From: Candidatus Aminicenantota bacterium
Lineage (GTDB): Bacteria > Acidobacteriota > Aminicenantia > UBA2199
Assembly: GCA_026393835.1 (NCBI GenBank)
Contig: JAPKZK010000168.1
Span: 1-42,741 of the forward strand
Length of the DNA stretch: 42,741 nucleotides
Reading direction: 5' to 3'
The position numbers and the translations under genes are program-made. Below, piece by piece: positions 42,579-42,741 of the stretch. The notes beneath the pieces were generated by a model. The model saw only the letters and a list, made by a program, of their open reading frames with translations. It was not told the DNA's origin and did no database searches. Each line of letters opens with the position of its first letter. Positions within the stretch are counted from its first letter, which is position 1.

Positions 42579-42741
42579 TTATTCTTTCCTGGGATTATTC
42601 TGTTGAATGCTCTTTATAATGATAGCTTCGTTTTCAAGGAACATCCGGGACGCATATGAAAGAAGCGCGTTCCTGAAATAAGGGGAATGATGAATCACCC
42701 AGAATAGCTTTTCCAGCGAATCGATATCGCCCCCCACCAGG
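42579..42741 (-). CDS. Partial gene at the window edge (3' end)
   Basis: An open minus-strand frame of 54 codons runs from the window edge to a TAA at 42579. The peptide (for example SLEKLFWVIHHSPYFRNALL, AIIIKSIQQNNPRKE) looks natural, with helical character and no repeats, but is too short to assign. It ends 124 bases upstream of the minisatellite gene. The start lies outside the window. Confidence 0.55.
   Translation of the reverse strand, partial: LVGGDIDSLEKLFWVIHHSPYFRNALLSYASRMFLENEAIIIKSIQQNNPRKE

Overview
The window looks like chromosomal DNA of a Gram-negative, Acidobacteriota-type bacterium, most likely of the Aminicenantes lineage. The evidence is a SusC/Cna-like TonB receptor with an N-terminal carboxypeptidase-regulatory domain, a VWFA-related 'Acidobacterial' domain protein, two GWxTD-domain proteins, many TPR proteins, and lineage-style dispersed short repeats. 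Lineage is an inference from gene content; there is no rRNA here. Most genes are on the minus strand, with purine-rich ribosome binding sites and several near-consensus sigma-70 promoters (17-base spacers).

Layout. 0.4-3.0 kb (minus): lipid II flippase MurJ and a secreted creatininase-family amidohydrolase. 3.2-9.1 kb (plus): VWFA-related protein, two paralogous GWxTD proteins (one with TPRs) and a carboxypeptidase-regulatory/TPR protein, an envelope cassette of unknown function. 9.5-12.5 kb (minus): TonB-dependent receptor with a clear terminator. 12.8-14.1 kb (plus): tRNA-Phe(GAA) and a TPR protein. 14.2-17.4 kb (minus): endonuclease III, OsmC-like protein, class V aminotransferase, DUF434 protein and a 23-codon ORF coupled to it. 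17.5-21.3 kb (minus): a 1210-residue secreted deacetylase/beta-helix fusion and a 24-codon ORF. 21.5-26.9 kb (minus): MFS exporter, SsnA-like amidohydrolase, outer-membrane barrel protein, HI0933-type flavoprotein, methylguanine methyltransferase and PhoU.

27.8-34.8 kb (minus) is the most interesting region: an apparently complete maturation operon for a ribosomally made, modified peptide (RiPP). From a TTGATA-N17-TAAAAT promoter it reads: FtsX/MacB-like permease, PqqD-like recognition protein, radical SAM/SPASM enzyme, a 51-residue cysteine-rich precursor peptide absent from standard ORF lists, a second radical SAM/SPASM enzyme, and a third radical SAM enzyme of the B12-binding-like architecture.

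35.0-39.4 kb (plus): phosphate transporter pstS-pstC-pstA-pstB1-pstB2 behind a consensus promoter with 11-bp-phased GTTAA repeats (a Pho-box-like array). The two PstB ATPases carry complementary motif losses, which predicts an asymmetric heterodimer with one good and one degenerate ATP site. The RiPP operon lies between phoU and the pst genes. 39.4-39.6 kb: a 121-bp MITE-like element with perfect 10-bp inverted ends and an 8-bp target duplication. 39.6-42.7 kb (minus): an isocitrate/isopropylmalate-type dehydrogenase, a helical protein with a proline-rich tail, a gene built on a 22-unit 21-bp minisatellite, and a truncated gene at the window edge.

Several repeat classes are scattered through the window: a GTAGGGAACAGGC palindrome (3 copies), a 29-bp repeat that supplies the C-terminal tails of two genes in different frames, and TTCATCA-type heptamer tracts.
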